From the NCBI RefSeq assembly GCF_011772445.1, contig NZ_WVZN01000017.1, forward strand, positions 131,622-195,621: 64,000 nt of DNA, given 5' to 3'. The position numbers were made by a program, and so were the translations under genes. The notes beneath the pieces are model-generated. The model saw only the letters and a program-made list of their open reading frames with translations. It did no database searches and was not told where the DNA came from. The DNA comes from Hydrogenophaga sp. Lineage in GTDB: Bacteria; Pseudomonadota; Gammaproteobacteria; Burkholderiales; Burkholderiaceae_C. This document shows, piece by piece, positions 1 to 7,981 of the stretch. Each line of letters opens with the position of its first letter. The first letter of the stretch is position 1.

Positions 1-1161
1 CTTGGCGATGGAGCAGGCCGTGACCAGCACGCTGGCCACCGGGGGCGTCTGCTGGCCGATGCCCAGGTTGAGGGTGACGATGAGGCCGAAGTGCACCGGG
101 TCGATGCCGACGGCCTTGACCAGCGGCATCACGATCGGCACCACCAGGATGATCGCCGCCGCCGAGTGCAGGAAGAGCCCGACCACCAGGAAGAAGATGT
201 TGAGGATGGCCAGCACCGCCCACTTGTTGTCGGTGAGCGAGGCGATCCAGGCCGCCAGCTGTTGCGGCATCTGCTGCTCGGTGAGCAGGTGGCCGAGCAG
301 GGCGGAGGCCGCCACCAGCAGCATCACCACGGCGGTCTGCACGCTGCCTTCGACCATGGATTCGTACAGGTGCTTCAGGTTCAGCTCGCGGTAGATGACG
401 CCGCCGATGAACAGGGCGGCCAGCACCGCCAGCGCCGCGCCTTCGGTGGCCGTGACCACGCCGCCGAAGATGCCGCCCAGGATGATCATCGGCAGCAGGA
501 AGGCCCAGGCCGCGTCCTTGAAGGTGGTCTTCAGGCGCGCCCAGCTGAACACCTCTTCCACCGGGTAGTTGTAGCGCTTGGCGTACCAATAGGCCAGGGC
601 CATCATGCCGCCGCCGCCGAGGATGCCGGGGACGATGCCGGCCACGAAGAGCTGCACCACCGAGGCCTCGGCCATCACCGCGTACAGGATCATCGGGATC
701 GAGGGCGGGATGATGATCGCCAGCGTGGCCGAGGACGAGGTGACCGCGGCCGCGAATTCTTTGGGGTAGCCCTTCTTCTTCATCGCGGGCACCAGGATGG
801 AACCCATGGCCGCCACGTCGGCCACGGCCGATCCGGAAATCTCGGCGAAGAACAGCGAGGTGCCGATGTTGACCATCGCCAGGCCGCCCTTGATGAAACC
901 GAACAGCGCCGAGGCGAAGGCGATGAGCCGGCGCGACAGGCTGGAGGAATTCATGATCGCGCCGGCCAGCACGAACAGCGGAATCGCCAGCAGCGGGAAG
1001 CTGGTGGCGCCGTTGAACATGGTGATGGCCGCGCCCAGCAGCGACTCCATGCCGCCGTGCAGCACCATGGCCGCCATGGCCACCGCGCCGAGCGCCACGG
1101 CGATGGGCACGTTGATGAGGATGAGGGCCAGCAGGCCGACGAACATGCCGAGCGCCATCAT
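1..1161 (-). CDS. dctM: TRAP transporter large permease, DctM family (3' end cut by window edge)
   Basis: Large membrane subunit of a tripartite ATP-independent periplasmic (TRAP) transporter; it forms the ion-coupled translocation channel in the inner membrane. About 387 codons are visible out of the usual ~425, so the C-terminus lies beyond the left edge. The protein opens MMALGMFVGL and consists of successive hydrophobic helices with family-typical stretches such as FAEISGSAVADVAAMG and IIIPPSIPMILY. Its ATG overlaps the TGA of the upstream small permease gene (ATGA), so the two are translationally coupled. It belongs to the operon dctP-dctQ-dctM. The substrate cannot be read from this subunit. 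Confidence 0.93.
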   Translation of the reverse strand, partial: MMALGMFVGLLALILINVPIAVALGAVAMAAMVLHGGMESLLGAAITMFNGATSFPLLAIPLFVLAGAIMNSSSLSRRLIAFASALFGFIKGGLAMVNIGTSLFFAEISGSAVADVAAMGSILVPAMKKKGYPKEFAAAVTSSSATLAIIIPPSIPMILYAVMAEASVVQLFVAGIVPGILGGGGMMALAYWYAKRYNYPVEEVFSWARLKTTFKDAAWAFLLPMIILGGIFGGVVTATEGAALAVLAALFIGGVIYRELNLKHLYESMVEGSVQTAVVMLLVAASALLGHLLTEQQMPQQLAAWIASLTDNKWAVLAILNIFFLVVGLFLHSAAAIILVVPIVMPLVKAVGIDPVHFGLIVTLNLGIGQQTPPVASVLVTACSIAK

Positions 1162-1694
1162 GATTGCATTGCCTTTTCGATTTCGCGTTGCATTTCCTGC
1201 TTCTCGGCATCGATCACGCCTTCCCCACGCGCCTGGCGCAGCAGCTCCGGCAGCGTGAGCAGTTGCGCCACGATGAAGACCAGCGAGCCGATCGGAATGA
1301 CCGATTGCGTCACGCGCGTGGGCACCCAGGGCAGGCTGACCATGGCGTCGCCTTCGAGGATCACCAGCACCTCGTAGCCGAACCACCCGAGCAGGGCGAA
1401 GAACAGGATCACGATGCCTTCGCCCAGCAGCACCAGGGGCACGCGCAGGTGCGGCGGCATGGCGTTGACCAGCCCGGGGAATCCGATGTGCGAGCGCTTG
1501 AGCGCGGCCAGCCCGGCCCCGTAGTAGGTGAGCCAGGCCAGCGCGATCGAGGCGACCTCGTCGTACCAGACCATGGGAATGCCGAGCTTGCGGTAGGCCA
1601 CGCCCATGAGGACGATGACCGCGAGCGAGCCCAGCAGGAAGATCACGAACGCCGTGAGCGTGCGTTCGAACGCGAGTCGCAGGGAATGCAGCAC
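1158..1694 (-). CDS. dctQ: TRAP transporter small permease, DctQ family
   Basis: Small four-helix membrane subunit (178 aa) of the TRAP transporter, expected to pair with DctM in the inner membrane. Hydrophobic segments run through the protein, with the family-like stretch WYDEVASIALAWLTYYGAGL near residues 43-62. The initiation codon appears to be GTG at 1694, preceded by a GAGG Shine-Dalgarno-like stretch; no in-frame ATG lies nearby. It starts 12 bases after the dctP stop and its own stop overlaps the dctM start, so the three are one operon. Confidence 0.92.
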   Translation of the reverse strand: MLHSLRLAFERTLTAFVIFLLGSLAVIVLMGVAYRKLGIPMVWYDEVASIALAWLTYYGAGLAALKRSHIGFPGLVNAMPPHLRVPLVLLGEGIVILFFALLGWFGYEVLVILEGDAMVSLPWVPTRVTQSVIPIGSLVFIVAQLLTLPELLRQARGEGVIDAEKQEMQREIEKAMQS

Positions 1695-1706
1695 GGTGTC
1701 GCGGCC

Positions 1707-2723
1707 TCAGAACTTTGCGCCGAGGTCGACGGCGGTGTCCACCAGCTTGGCGCCTTCGGGCACCTCCTTGCCGAAGTCGGCGTAGACGGCCTTGCTGGCG
1801 GCGATGAAGGCGTTCTTGTCGGGGTCGTTCACCTGCACGCCGGCGGCCTTGATCTTGTCGACGAGCTCCTTGTCGAGCTCGGCCGCGGTCTTGTAGACGA
1901 AGGGCTGCACGTCCTTCGCGGTCTTCTCGAGCACGGCGCGCACGTCGGCCGGCAGCGAGGCGAACTTGCGCGAGCCAGCGGTCAGGTAGGCCGGCGTGTA
2001 CACGTGGCCGGTCATGGAGAGGTACTTCTGCACCTCCTGGAACTTGGACGAGTAGATCTGCGTGAGCGGGTTCTCCTGCCCGTCCATCACGCCGGTCTGC
2101 AGCGCCACGAACACCTCGGAGAGCGCCATCGGCGAGGGGTTGGCGCCGTAGGCCTGGAACATCTTCACGCGCCACACGCCCTGGGGCACGCGCAGCTTCA
2201 TGCCCTTCAGGTCCTCGGGCTTGTTGATGGGGCGCACGTTGTTGGTCACGTGGCGAAAGCCGTTCTCCCACACGGCCAGGATCTTGTAGCCCTTCTCGTC
2301 GGCCATGGGCGCCAGTGCGGGCCAGACCACGGCCTTCTCGATGGCCATCATGTGATCGCGGTTCTTCACGAGGTAGGGCATCTCGAACATGCCGAAGGCC
2401 GGTACGGTTGAGGACATCACCGTCGAGGGAATGGAGAGTTCCAGCGTGCCCAGGCGCAGCTTCTGCATCATCTCCGTGTCGCCGCCGAGCTGGCTGGAGC
2501 CGAACACCACCACCTTGGCCTTGTTGCCCAGGCGCTCGTTGGCCAGGCGTGCGAACTCGTTGGCCGAACGCTCGAACAGCGAGCCCGGCCCGCCCACGTG
2601 GCCCAGCTTGATCTCCAACTGCGCGTGCGCGGCGCCGCTGGCCAGCAGCAGCGCCGCGGAGCCCAGCGCGGTGGTGAGGGCCCGTCGCGTCAGGGCCGCC
2701 AGGGAAGGTTGGCGAGTTGGCAT
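1707..2723 (-). CDS. dctP: TRAP transporter substrate-binding protein, DctP family
   Basis: Periplasmic solute receptor (338 aa) that delivers substrate to the DctQ/DctM permease. The N-terminus MPTRQPSLAALTRRALTT has a twin-arginine pair followed by a hydrophobic stretch and an Ala-X-Ala site near residue 34, so export is clear but Sec versus Tat is open. Mature sequence begins QLEIKLGHVGG, and the later MKLRVPQG and FVALQTGVMDGQENP stretches are typical of the DctP family; the Arg of the first is the usual carboxylate-binding residue. I chose the ATG at 2723 because AGGAG lies just upstream; a longer frame starting with GTG at 2774 has no support. It follows the aminotransferase gene after 79 bases. 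Confidence 0.94.
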   Translation of the reverse strand: MPTRQPSLAALTRRALTTALGSAALLLASGAAHAQLEIKLGHVGGPGSLFERSANEFARLANERLGNKAKVVVFGSSQLGGDTEMMQKLRLGTLELSIPSTVMSSTVPAFGMFEMPYLVKNRDHMMAIEKAVVWPALAPMADEKGYKILAVWENGFRHVTNNVRPINKPEDLKGMKLRVPQGVWRVKMFQAYGANPSPMALSEVFVALQTGVMDGQENPLTQIYSSKFQEVQKYLSMTGHVYTPAYLTAGSRKFASLPADVRAVLEKTAKDVQPFVYKTAAELDKELVDKIKAAGVQVNDPDKNAFIAASKAVYADFGKEVPEGAKLVDTAVDLGAKF

Positions 2724-2762
2724 GCTTGTCTCCTGTGTGGTTGTCGTCCGCTGAAAACGCCA

Positions 2763-2789
2763 GGCCCCGCCCACGGACGCTGCGGGGCC
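2763..2789 (-). repeat. GC-rich hairpin between aminotransferase gene and dctP
   Basis: Perfect 8-bp inverted repeat GGCCCCGC (2763-2770) and GCGGGGCC (2782-2789) with an 11-base loop, in the 79-base gap between the aminotransferase stop and the dctP start. On the minus strand only a short TTTT follows a few bases later, so it may be a weak or partial terminator, or a processing or stability hairpin separating expression of the aminotransferase and the transporter. Function is inference. Confidence 0.4.
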
Positions 2790-2802
2790 GCTTCGTCGGT
2801 GC

Positions 2803-4053
2803 TCAGGCCATCGCGGGCTGCGCCTTTTCTTTCGCGGTGGGCGCGCCTTGCAGCAGGCCGCCCGGGTGGGCCGAGAAGTGGTCCATGAGGGCCTGCACGC
2901 CCGAGGCGGCGAGGCGCACGCCGGCGAGCTTCAGGCCCATCTCGCAGCCGGCCACGGTGGCCACCAGCGTGAGGTCGTTGCTGTCGCCCAGGTGGCCGAT
3001 GCGGAACATGCGGCCCTTGACCTTGCCCAGGCCGGTGCCCAGCGAGCAGTCGAAGCGTTCATAGATGAGCTTGCGCACCGCATCGGCGTCCACGCCCTCG
3101 GGCGTCATCACCCCGGTGAGGATGGGCGAGTACACCGCCGGGTCGGCGCACTGGATCGGCAGGCCCCAGGCCTGCACGGCGGCGCGCACGCCGGCGGCCC
3201 AGCGCTGGTGGCGCGCGAACACGCGCTCCAGGCCGTCGGCCAGCAGCATGTCGCAGGCCTCGCTCAGGCCATAGAGCAGGTTGGTGTTGGGCGTGGACGG
3301 CCAGTAGCCCGTCTTGTTCATCTCGATCATCTCGGCCCAGCCCCAGTAGGCGCGCGGCATGGTGGCCCGTGCGCTGGCCTCGATGGCCTTGGGCGAGAGC
3401 GCGTTGAAACCGATGCCCGGCGGCAGCATCAGGCCCTTCTGCGAGCCGCTGACGGTCACGTCCACGCCCCACTCGTCGTGGCGGTAGTCGGCGCCGGCCA
3501 GGCCCGAGATGGTGTCGACCAGCAGCAGCGCCGGGTGCTTCGCGGCGTCGATGGCGCGGCGCACGGCGGCGATGTCGCTCGTCACGCCCGTGGAGGTTTC
3601 GTTGTGCACCACGCACACGGCCTTGATGCTGTGGCCGCTGTCGGCCTTGAGGCGCTGCTCGATGCGATCGGCCTGCACGCCGTGGCGCCAGCCTTCGGCG
3701 CCGGGCAGGCCCAGCACCTCGGTCTTGAGGCCCAGGCGCGTGGCGAGCTGGTTCCACAGGAAGGCGAAGTGCCCGGTCTCGTACATCAGCACGTGGTCGC
3801 CAGGGCTCAGCACGTTGACCAGGGCCGCTTCCCAGGCGCCGGTGCCCGAGCCGGGGTAGATCATCACCGGGTGGCGCGTCCTGAAAATCTTCTGCATGTC
3901 CGCCAGCACCTTCAGGCCCAGGCGCCCGAACTCGGGGCCGCGGTGGTCGATGGTGGGCAGGCTCATGGCGCGCAGGATGCGATCGGGCACCGGCGAAGGG
4001 CCGGGGATCTGCAGGAAATGGCGGCCGGTGGGGTGGGCGTCGGTGGTGAACAT
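2803..4053 (-). CDS. Class V aminotransferase, serine/alanine-glyoxylate type
   Basis: PLP-dependent aminotransferase (416 aa) resembling serine-glyoxylate (SgaA) and alanine-glyoxylate aminotransferases, which turn glyoxylate into glycine using an amino donor. Visible motifs: IPGPSPVPDRIL at the N-terminus, YPGSGTGAWEAAL in the cofactor-phosphate region, LLVDTISGLAG, and SGSQKGLMLPPG with the Schiff-base lysine near residue 206. The ATG at 4053 is preferred over one at 4104, because the upstream one would place the putative operator and promoter inside the coding region. The gene is divergent from the GntR regulator and precedes the TRAP genes, suggesting it processes the transported compound or its oxidation product. 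The exact amino donor is not decidable here. Confidence 0.88.
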   Translation of the reverse strand: MFTTDAHPTGRHFLQIPGPSPVPDRILRAMSLPTIDHRGPEFGRLGLKVLADMQKIFRTRHPVMIYPGSGTGAWEAALVNVLSPGDHVLMYETGHFAFLWNQLATRLGLKTEVLGLPGAEGWRHGVQADRIEQRLKADSGHSIKAVCVVHNETSTGVTSDIAAVRRAIDAAKHPALLLVDTISGLAGADYRHDEWGVDVTVSGSQKGLMLPPGIGFNALSPKAIEASARATMPRAYWGWAEMIEMNKTGYWPSTPNTNLLYGLSEACDMLLADGLERVFARHQRWAAGVRAAVQAWGLPIQCADPAVYSPILTGVMTPEGVDADAVRKLIYERFDCSLGTGLGKVKGRMFRIGHLGDSNDLTLVATVAGCEMGLKLAGVRLAASGVQALMDHFSAHPGGLLQGAPTAKEKAQPAMA

Positions 4054-4085
4054 GTGGAAAGCCAGGTGAAAGGTCTTGGGGCATT

Positions 4086-4099
4086 TTTTGTATTCAAAA
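4086..4099. promoter_or_regulatory. Putative GntR operator (aminotransferase side)
   Basis: Inverted repeat TTTTG-TATT-CAAAA in the divergent intergenic region. On the minus strand a TTGACA sits just upstream (complement of 4106-4111), so the repeat would lie between a -35-like element and the transcription start of the aminotransferase gene. The same TTTTG-N4-CAAAA pattern recurs at 4161-4174 in front of gntR. The AT-rich inverted-repeat form is common for FCD-type GntR regulators; binding is inferred. Confidence 0.6.
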
Positions 4100-4160
4100 T
4101 TCAAATGTCAAGGGCAATCGCCCTAGAATCACCCGGAAACGCCCCAATTGACGGCTGTTT

Positions 4161-4174
4161 TTTTGCATACAAAA
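4161..4174. promoter_or_regulatory. Putative GntR operator (gntR side)
   Basis: Inverted repeat TTTTG-CATA-CAAAA, the second copy of the pattern at 4086-4099. It lies 9 bases before the regulator ATG at 4184 and just downstream of a TTGACG (4148-4153) that could act as a -35 element, with CAAAAT as a possible weak -10. Placement suggests autorepression together with control of the divergent operon. A short AGGGC-AATC-GCCCT inverted repeat lies between the two sites at 4111-4124. Confidence 0.6.
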
Positions 4175-4183
4175 TTTGCGCAT

Positions 4184-4867
4184 ATGAGTTCCCAAGCCCC
4201 CAGCATCCCCCGCACCGTGCTGCACGAACAGGTGGCCGCGCGCCTGCGGCAGATGCTGGTGGAGGGCGACATCCCGCCCGGCGCCAAGCTCAATGAGCGC
4301 GCCCTGTGCGAGGCGCTGCGCATCTCGCGCACGCCGCTGCGCGAGGCGATCAAGATGCTCGCGGCCGAGGGCCTGGTGGAGTTGCTGCCCAACCGCGGCT
4401 CGGTCGCGGTGCAGCTTGATGAAGAGGACGTGCGCCACACCTTCGAGGTGATGGCCGGGCTCGAGGCCCTGTCCGGCCAGTTGGCGGCCGAGCGCATCGG
4501 CGCCGCCGAGGTGGCCGAGATCGAGGCCATGCACTTCGAGATGCTGGCCGCCTACACGCGGCGCGACCTCTCCACCTACTACCGCCTCAACGCCGCCATC
4601 CACCGCGCGATCAATGTGGCCGCGGGCAACCCGGTCCTCACCAGCACCTACAACCAGGTCAACGCGCGCCTGCAGGCCCTGCGCTTCCGCTCCAACCAGG
4701 ACGGCGAGAAGTGGCAGCGCGCGGTCGCCGAGCACGAGGCCATGGTGGCCGCGCTCAAGGCGCGCGACGGCGCGGCGCTGGCGCGCGTGCTCACGCAGCA
4801 CCTGCACCACAAACGCGACGTCGTCATCGAGCAGATGCGCGCCGCCCACCACGACAGCCCCGCATGA
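4184..4867 (+). CDS. GntR-family (FCD subfamily) transcriptional regulator
   Basis: Ligand-responsive DNA-binding regulator of 227 aa. The N-terminal winged helix shows the usual LNERALCEALRISRTPLREA recognition-helix pattern near residues 36-55, followed by the wing LVELLPNRGSVAV. The C-terminal helical FCD domain carries family-type residues such as EAMHFEMLAAY and the HRAINVAAGNP segment expected to bind a metal and an organic acid. The ATG at 4184 is chosen because the operator lies immediately upstream; there is no clear Shine-Dalgarno, and a longer TTG start at 4148 would overlap the operator. Its stop overlaps the next ATG (ATGA). It probably controls the flanking transporter, aminotransferase and dehydrogenase genes. 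Confidence 0.9.
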   Translation: MSSQAPSIPRTVLHEQVAARLRQMLVEGDIPPGAKLNERALCEALRISRTPLREAIKMLAAEGLVELLPNRGSVAVQLDEEDVRHTFEVMAGLEALSGQLAAERIGAAEVAEIEAMHFEMLAAYTRRDLSTYYRLNAAIHRAINVAAGNPVLTSTYNQVNARLQALRFRSNQDGEKWQRAVAEHEAMVAALKARDGAALARVLTQHLHHKRDVVIEQMRAAHHDSPA

Positions 4868-7800
4868 ACGCACCCGACCCCATCGGCCTCGGCCGCGCCG
4901 ACGGCGACCGCTCCTACGAACAGGCCGCGCGCGTGGGCGGCGAGGTGGCGGGGCAACTGGCGCGCGAGCTGCGCCAGCACACGCGCGGCGAGGTGCTGTT
5001 CTCGCCCGCCGACCGCGGGCGCTACGCGACCGATGCCTCCATCTACCAGCAGATGCCGGTGGGCGTCTTCGTGCCCGCCACGGCGGACGACGTGGCCACC
5101 GCGCTGCAGGTCTGCCGCCAGTTGCGCGTGCCGCTGGTGCCGCGCGGTGGCGGCACCAGCCAATGCGGGCAGACGGTGGGCGCTGGCCTCGTGATCGACC
5201 ACAGCAAGCACATGCGCCGCGTGCTCGCGGTGGACGCCGAGGCCCGCACGGCCACGGTCGAGCCGGGCATCGTGCTCGACCACCTCAACGCGCAGCTCAA
5301 ACCCCTGGGCCTGTGGTACCCGGTGGACGTGTCCACCAGCGCGCAGGCCACGCTGGGCGGCATGGCCGGCAACAACTCCTGCGGCAGCCGCTCCATCGCC
5401 TACGGCAACATGGTGCACAACGTGCTGGGCGCGCAGGCCTGGCTGGCCGATGGGCAACTGCTGGACTTCGGCGCTTACGCCGACGCCAGTGGCGAGGCGC
5501 GCGCCATCGGCGACTTCGTGCGCGAGCTGGCGGCGCAGCACGCCGGCGAGATCGACGCGCACTGGCCCAAGGTGCTGCGCCGCGTGGCGGGGTACAACCT
5601 CGACGTCTTTCGCAACCAGAGCCCCAGGCCCTACACCGACGATGGCTCGGTCAACCTGGCGCACCTGCTGATCGGCAGCGAGGGCACGCTGGCGCTCACG
5701 CGATCGCTCACCCTGCGCCTGAGCGAGCTGCCCAGGGCCAAGGTGCTGGGCGTGGTGAACTTCCCCACCTTCTACCAGGCCATGGACAGCGCCCAGCACA
5801 TCGTGAAGCTGGGCGAGAACATGCCGCAGGGGCAGCTCACGGCGGTGGAGCTGGTCGATCGCACGATGATCGAGCTCTCGCTGAAGAACCCCGCCTTCGC
5901 GCCCACCATCCGCACCGCGCTGTCGCCGCACATCAAGGGCGGCCAGCCCGACGCCGTGCTGCTCGTCGAGTTCAGCGGGCCGAGCAAGGACGCCATCCGC
6001 CACAAGCTGCGCGAACTGGTGGACCTGATGGGCGAGCTGGGCCTGCCCGGCAGCGTGGTCGAGATGGTGGACGACGCGCCGCAGAAGAACCTGTGGGAGG
6101 TGCGCAAGGCAGGCCTGAACATCATGATGAGCCTGCGCGGCGACGGCAAGCCGGTGAGCTTCATCGAGGACTGCGCGGTGCCGCTGGAGAGCCTGGCCGA
6201 GTACACCGATGCGCTGACGCAGGTGTTCCGCAGGCACGGCTCGCGCGGCACCTGGTACGCGCACGCTTCGGTGGGCACGCTGCACGTGCGGCCCATCCTC
6301 GACATGCGAACGGACGGCGCCGCGAAGATGCGCGCCATCGCCGAAGAGGCCAGCGCGCTGGTGCGCCGCTACAAGGGCGCCTACAGCGGCGAGCACGGCG
6401 ACGGCCTGTGCCGCGGCGAGTGGATCGGGTGGCAGTTCGGCCCGCGCCTGAACGAGGCCTTCCGCGCCATCAAGCAGCGCTTCGACCCGCAGGGCCTGCT
6501 GTGCCCGAGCCGCATGGTCGACCCGCCCCGGATGGACGACACCCGGCTCATGCGCTTCCCGCCCAGCTACCGCGTGGTGCCCATCCGCACCGCGCTGGAC
6601 TGGAGCGCCTGGAACGTGCAGAACGACCCGGTGACCGAGCAGACCAGCGCCCCGGGCAGCGGAGGCGATCCTGCGCAGGGCCTGGCCAAGGCCGTGGAGA
6701 TGTGCAACAACAACGGGCACTGCCGCAAGTTCGACGCCGGCACCATGTGCCCGAGCTACCGCGTCACGCGCGACGAGCAGCACCTCACACGCGGGCGGGC
6801 CAACACCCTGCGGCTGGCGCTCAGCGGGCAGCTCGACGGCCTGTCGGGCGCCGAGGCCTTCACCGGCGAGGCCGTGCGCGCGGCCATGGACCTGTGCGTG
6901 GGCTGCAAGGGCTGCAAGCGCGACTGCCCCACCGGCGTGGACATGGCGCGCATGAAGCTCGAGTGGCTGCACCACCACCATGCGCGCCACGGGCACTCGC
7001 TCAAGGACCGGCTCATCGCGCACCTGCCCGACTACGCGCGCCGCGTGGCGCCGCTGGCGCCGCTGCTCAATCTGCGCAACCGCTGGCCCTGGCTGGCCGC
7101 GCTGGGCGAGCGCTGGCTGGGCCTGAGCGCGGCGCGCAGCCTGCCCGCCTGGCGCCGCCGCCATTTCTTCAACGAACCGCCGCGCACGGCCACCCGCGAG
7201 GAGGTGCTGGCCGCCGAGCGCGGCGTGGTGCTGTTCGTGGACACCTTCAACGGCCACTTCGAGGACGAGAACGCGCGCGATGCCGTGCGCGTGCTGCAGG
7301 CGGCGGGCTACACGGTGCACGTGGCCGCGAAGCAAGAAGGTGACGGTCACCTGTGCTGCGGGCGCACCTACCTGGCGGCGGGCATGGTCGACGCCGCGCG
7401 CGAGAAAGCGCGTGAGCTGGTGGGCAGCCTGCGGCCGCTGGCCGAGCGCGGGCTGGCCATCGTGGGCCTGGAGCCGTCCTGCCTGCTCACGCTGCGCGAC
7501 GAATGCCTCGTGCTGGGACTGGGCGAGGGCGCGCAGGTGGTGGCGGACCAGGCCCTGCTGTTCGAGGAGTTCCTGGCGCGCGAGGCGCGCGACGGCCGGC
7601 TCGACGCGCTCAAGTCGCGCTTGCGGCCCGTGTCACAGCCCGTGCTGGTGCACGGCCACTGCCACCAGAAGGCCTTCGATGCCGTCTCGCCCGCGATGGA
7701 GGTGCTCAACTGGGTGCCGGGCGCGAAGCCCACGCTGATCGAGAGCAGTTGCTGCGGCATGGCGGGCAGCTTCGGCTACGAGGCCGCGCACCAGGCGGTG

Positions 7801-7959
7801 TCGATGCAGATGGCCGAGTTGAGCCTGCTGCCCGCGGTGCGGGCCCAGCCCGACGCCATCGTGGTGGCCGACGGCACCAGTTGCCGCCACCAGATCCACG
7901 ACGGCGCGCGGCGCGAGGCGGTTCACGTGAGCCGCTTGCTGGCGCGGCAGTTGGCCTGA
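4864..7959 (+). CDS. FAD-binding and Fe-S oxidoreductase, D-2-hydroxyacid dehydrogenase (YdiJ-like)
   Basis: Large fused flavin/iron-sulfur dehydrogenase of 1031 aa, the length of the E. coli YdiJ family, which oxidises D-2-hydroxyacids such as D-2-hydroxyglutarate. The N-terminal PCMH-type FAD domain has VPRGGGTSQCGQTVG near residues 92-106. A central FAD-oxidase C domain ends in PQGLLCPSRM. Two cysteine clusters follow, CNNNGHCRKFDAGTMC near 615-630 and CVGCKGCKRDC near 679-689. The C-terminus carries CCG-type motifs (LCCGRTY, SSCCGMAGSFG) and HGHCHQK. The start ATG overlaps the gntR stop. With a TRAP importer and glyoxylate-type aminotransferase next door, a 2-hydroxy acid such as glycolate or glycerate is a plausible substrate, by inference only. 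Confidence 0.9.
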   Translation: MNAPDPIGLGRADGDRSYEQAARVGGEVAGQLARELRQHTRGEVLFSPADRGRYATDASIYQQMPVGVFVPATADDVATALQVCRQLRVPLVPRGGGTSQCGQTVGAGLVIDHSKHMRRVLAVDAEARTATVEPGIVLDHLNAQLKPLGLWYPVDVSTSAQATLGGMAGNNSCGSRSIAYGNMVHNVLGAQAWLADGQLLDFGAYADASGEARAIGDFVRELAAQHAGEIDAHWPKVLRRVAGYNLDVFRNQSPRPYTDDGSVNLAHLLIGSEGTLALTRSLTLRLSELPRAKVLGVVNFPTFYQAMDSAQHIVKLGENMPQGQLTAVELVDRTMIELSLKNPAFAPTIRTALSPHIKGGQPDAVLLVEFSGPSKDAIRHKLRELVDLMGELGLPGSVVEMVDDAPQKNLWEVRKAGLNIMMSLRGDGKPVSFIEDCAVPLESLAEYTDALTQVFRRHGSRGTWYAHASVGTLHVRPILDMRTDGAAKMRAIAEEASALVRRYKGAYSGEHGDGLCRGEWIGWQFGPRLNEAFRAIKQRFDPQGLLCPSRMVDPPRMDDTRLMRFPPSYRVVPIRTALDWSAWNVQNDPVTEQTSAPGSGGDPAQGLAKAVEMCNNNGHCRKFDAGTMCPSYRVTRDEQHLTRGRANTLRLALSGQLDGLSGAEAFTGEAVRAAMDLCVGCKGCKRDCPTGVDMARMKLEWLHHHHARHGHSLKDRLIAHLPDYARRVAPLAPLLNLRNRWPWLAALGERWLGLSAARSLPAWRRRHFFNEPPRTATREEVLAAERGVVLFVDTFNGHFEDENARDAVRVLQAAGYTVHVAAKQEGDGHLCCGRTYLAAGMVDAAREKARELVGSLRPLAERGLAIVGLEPSCLLTLRDECLVLGLGEGAQVVADQALLFEEFLAREARDGRLDALKSRLRPVSQPVLVHGHCHQKAFDAVSPAMEVLNWVPGAKPTLIESSCCGMAGSFGYEAAHQAVSMQMAELSLLPAVRAQPDAIVVADGTSCRHQIHDGARREAVHVSRLLARQLA

Positions 7960-7965
7960 GGGTCT

Positions 7966-7981
7966 GCCGGGTCAGCCCGGC
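7966..7981. terminator. Hairpin between convergent genes
   Basis: GCCGGG-TCAG-CCCGGC, a perfect 6-bp stem with a four-base loop between two convergent genes, overlapping the last codons of the minus-strand unknown gene. It lacks a U-tract on either strand, so it would be at best a weak bidirectional terminator. Confidence 0.35.

Noticed and set aside
91-2411. Plus-strand open frames across the TRAP genes
   Set aside because: His/Gln/Arg/Asp-rich translations without domain content; all three TRAP genes on the minus strand are unambiguous.
4054-4104. Upstream start of the aminotransferase at 4104
   Set aside because: It would put the operator at 4086-4099 and the likely transcription start inside the coding region, and the added 17 residues are not family-like.
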